Below are positions 4,998 to 5,356 of a stretch of 5,356 nt of DNA, piece after piece. The DNA lies in NCBI GenBank assembly GCA_019237595.1, contig JAFAGU010000184.1:1-5356 (forward strand), in the 5' to 3' direction. Every line of letters begins with the position of its first letter. Within the stretch, counting starts at the first letter, position 1. This DNA comes from Betaproteobacteria bacterium. Lineage in GTDB: Bacteria > Pseudomonadota > Gammaproteobacteria > Burkholderiales > SG8-39. The translations under genes were made by a program, and so were the position numbers. Below the pieces are notes generated by a model. The model saw only the letters and a list, made by a program, of their open reading frames with translations. It had not been told where the DNA came from and searched no databases.

Positions 4998-5058
4998 CTT
5001 TCCGTGTGCCTGTTACGAAACCCATTCTCCGCAGGGCGTCCGAAACGTGTGTAACGGT

Positions 5059-5067
5059 TGGTAAACT
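5059..5067 (+). promoter_or_regulatory. Possible extended -10 element for the second Bug gene
   Basis: TG, one base, then TAAACT (5062-5067) resembles an extended -10 with 4 of 6 consensus bases. Transcription would start near 5074, just ahead of the ribosome binding site. No good -35 is found 16-18 bp upstream, so this is tentative. Confidence 0.3.
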
Positions 5068-5074
5068 GGATTGC

Positions 5075-5082
5075 AGGAGGAG
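5075..5082 (+). promoter_or_regulatory. Ribosome binding site of the second Bug gene
   Basis: AGGAGGAG lies upstream of the ATG at 5089, with the GGAGG core 8 nt away. This strong site fixes the start of the partial gene at the window edge. Confidence 0.8.
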
Positions 5083-5088
5083 ATACAA

Positions 5089-5356
5089 ATGAAGCGATTG
5101 CTCGTGGCGCTGGCGCTCGCCGGCGCCTGCGGGTGCGCCGTGGCGCAGGACGCCTACCCGTCGCGCACCATCACGCTCGTGAACCCGTTCCCGCCCGGCG
5201 GCGTGGTGGATATCGTCGGCCGCCCGCTCGCGGCGCTCATGGAAAAGTCGCTCAGGCAGCCCGTGATCATGCAGAACAAGACCGGCGCGGGCGGCTCGGT
5301 CGGGATGGCGTCCGTCGCGAAGGCGGTGCCCGACGGCTACACGATCCTCATGGGGC
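5089..5356 (+). CDS. Bug/TTT-family substrate-binding protein, N-terminal part (3' end outside window)
   Basis: This is the first 89 codons of a second periplasmic solute-binding protein of the Bug (TctC-like) family. MKRLL plus a hydrophobic stretch forms a signal peptide, with likely signal-peptidase I cleavage after AVA (residue 19), leaving QDAYP. Cys14 and Cys16 sit in the signal, but neither is preceded by a good lipobox, so a lipoprotein is less likely. The mature part shows family marks in order: ITLVNPFPPGGVVDIVGRP (the first ligand-binding loop), NKTGAGGSVGM, and PDGYTILMG at the window edge. The start has a strong ribosome site. It diverges from the small secreted protein gene. It is a paralogue of the protein at the left edge, but the visible parts cover different regions (N-terminal here, C-terminal there) and cannot be compared. 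Ligand unknown. Confidence 0.93.
   Translation, partial: MKRLLVALALAGACGCAVAQDAYPSRTITLVNPFPPGGVVDIVGRPLAALMEKSLRQPVIMQNKTGAGGSVGMASVAKAVPDGYTILMG

Larger units (their letters stand above)
4986..5088. promoter_or_regulatory. Divergent intergenic region upstream of the small secreted protein and the second Bug gene
   Basis: This 103-bp gap between two divergent genes must hold promoters for both. It is visibly less GC-rich than the coding DNA around it. It contains two direct copies of CGAAAC (5016-5021 and 5041-5046), bracketed by GTTAC (5012-5016) and GTAAC (5051-5055). The best plus-strand -10 is noted separately; I see no convincing -35/-10 pair for the minus strand. Confidence 0.5.

Noticed and set aside
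4110..5054. Long open frame (314 codons) on the plus strand opposite msrB and the small secreted protein
   Set aside because: It has a shadow-type Arg/Gly/Val composition and no recognisable domain, while both genes on the other strand have strong ribosome sites and signal peptides.
5130..5136. Cys14/Cys16 of the second Bug protein as a lipoprotein attachment site
   Set aside because: The residues before each Cys do not fit the lipobox (no Leu at -3), and AVA followed by Gln gives a better signal-peptidase I site.
1..5356. The two Bug fragments at the ends as halves of a single gene split by an insertion or wrapped by circularity
   Set aside because: The visible parts would leave a gap of some tens of residues, the block between contains ordinary chromosomal genes, and no terminal repeats or target-site duplications are seen. 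Two paralogues is the simpler reading.

Overview
The window is high-GC DNA (hand counts near 70% in ordinary coding stretches) with tightly packed genes. Two members of the Bug / tripartite-tricarboxylate-transporter (TTT) solute-binding family appear, one at each end. That family is greatly expanded in Betaproteobacteria, and together with a SrkA kinase, an MlaF-type ATPase and a Tat-exported MsrB it suggests a betaproteobacterium (Burkholderiales or a relative). The genus cannot be told from this sequence.

Layout. (1) 1-2206, plus strand: a three-gene run made of the C-terminal part of a Bug solute-binding protein, a D-2-hydroxyacid dehydrogenase starting with TTG right after the Bug stop codon, and a histidine phosphatase that overlaps it by 4 bp. 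This looks like a small operon for uptake and oxidation of an organic (hydroxy)acid. (2) 2203-3177, minus strand: srkA, the stress-response Ser/Thr kinase, convergent with the phosphatase; one CTAG supplies both stop codons. (3) 3198-4022, plus strand: an MlaF-like ABC ATPase, divergent from srkA across only 20 bp. That gap holds overlapping -10-like hexamers on the two strands, and neither gene has a usable Shine-Dalgarno site. The usual partners mlaE and mlaD do not follow. (4) 4029-4583, minus strand: msrB with a twin-arginine signal, convergent with the ATPase across 6 bp. (5) 4656-4985, minus strand: a small secreted Tyr/Pro/Ala-rich protein of unknown function with a short tandem repeat. 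(6) 5089-5356, plus strand: the start of a second Bug protein, running off the window.

The middle genes (srkA, mlaF-like, msrB, small secreted protein) share a plausible envelope and oxidative-stress theme, but co-regulation is inference. No gene-free stretch exceeds 300 bases; the largest gap is 103 bp (4986-5088). I found no RNA genes, mobile elements, CRISPR arrays or convincing intrinsic terminators. No clearly new biological system is visible. The observations most worth checking are the compact divergent promoter with apparently leaderless GTG starts, the stand-alone MlaF-like ATPase with Tyr at the H-loop position, and the low-GC rare-codon patches inside two otherwise normal enzyme genes.
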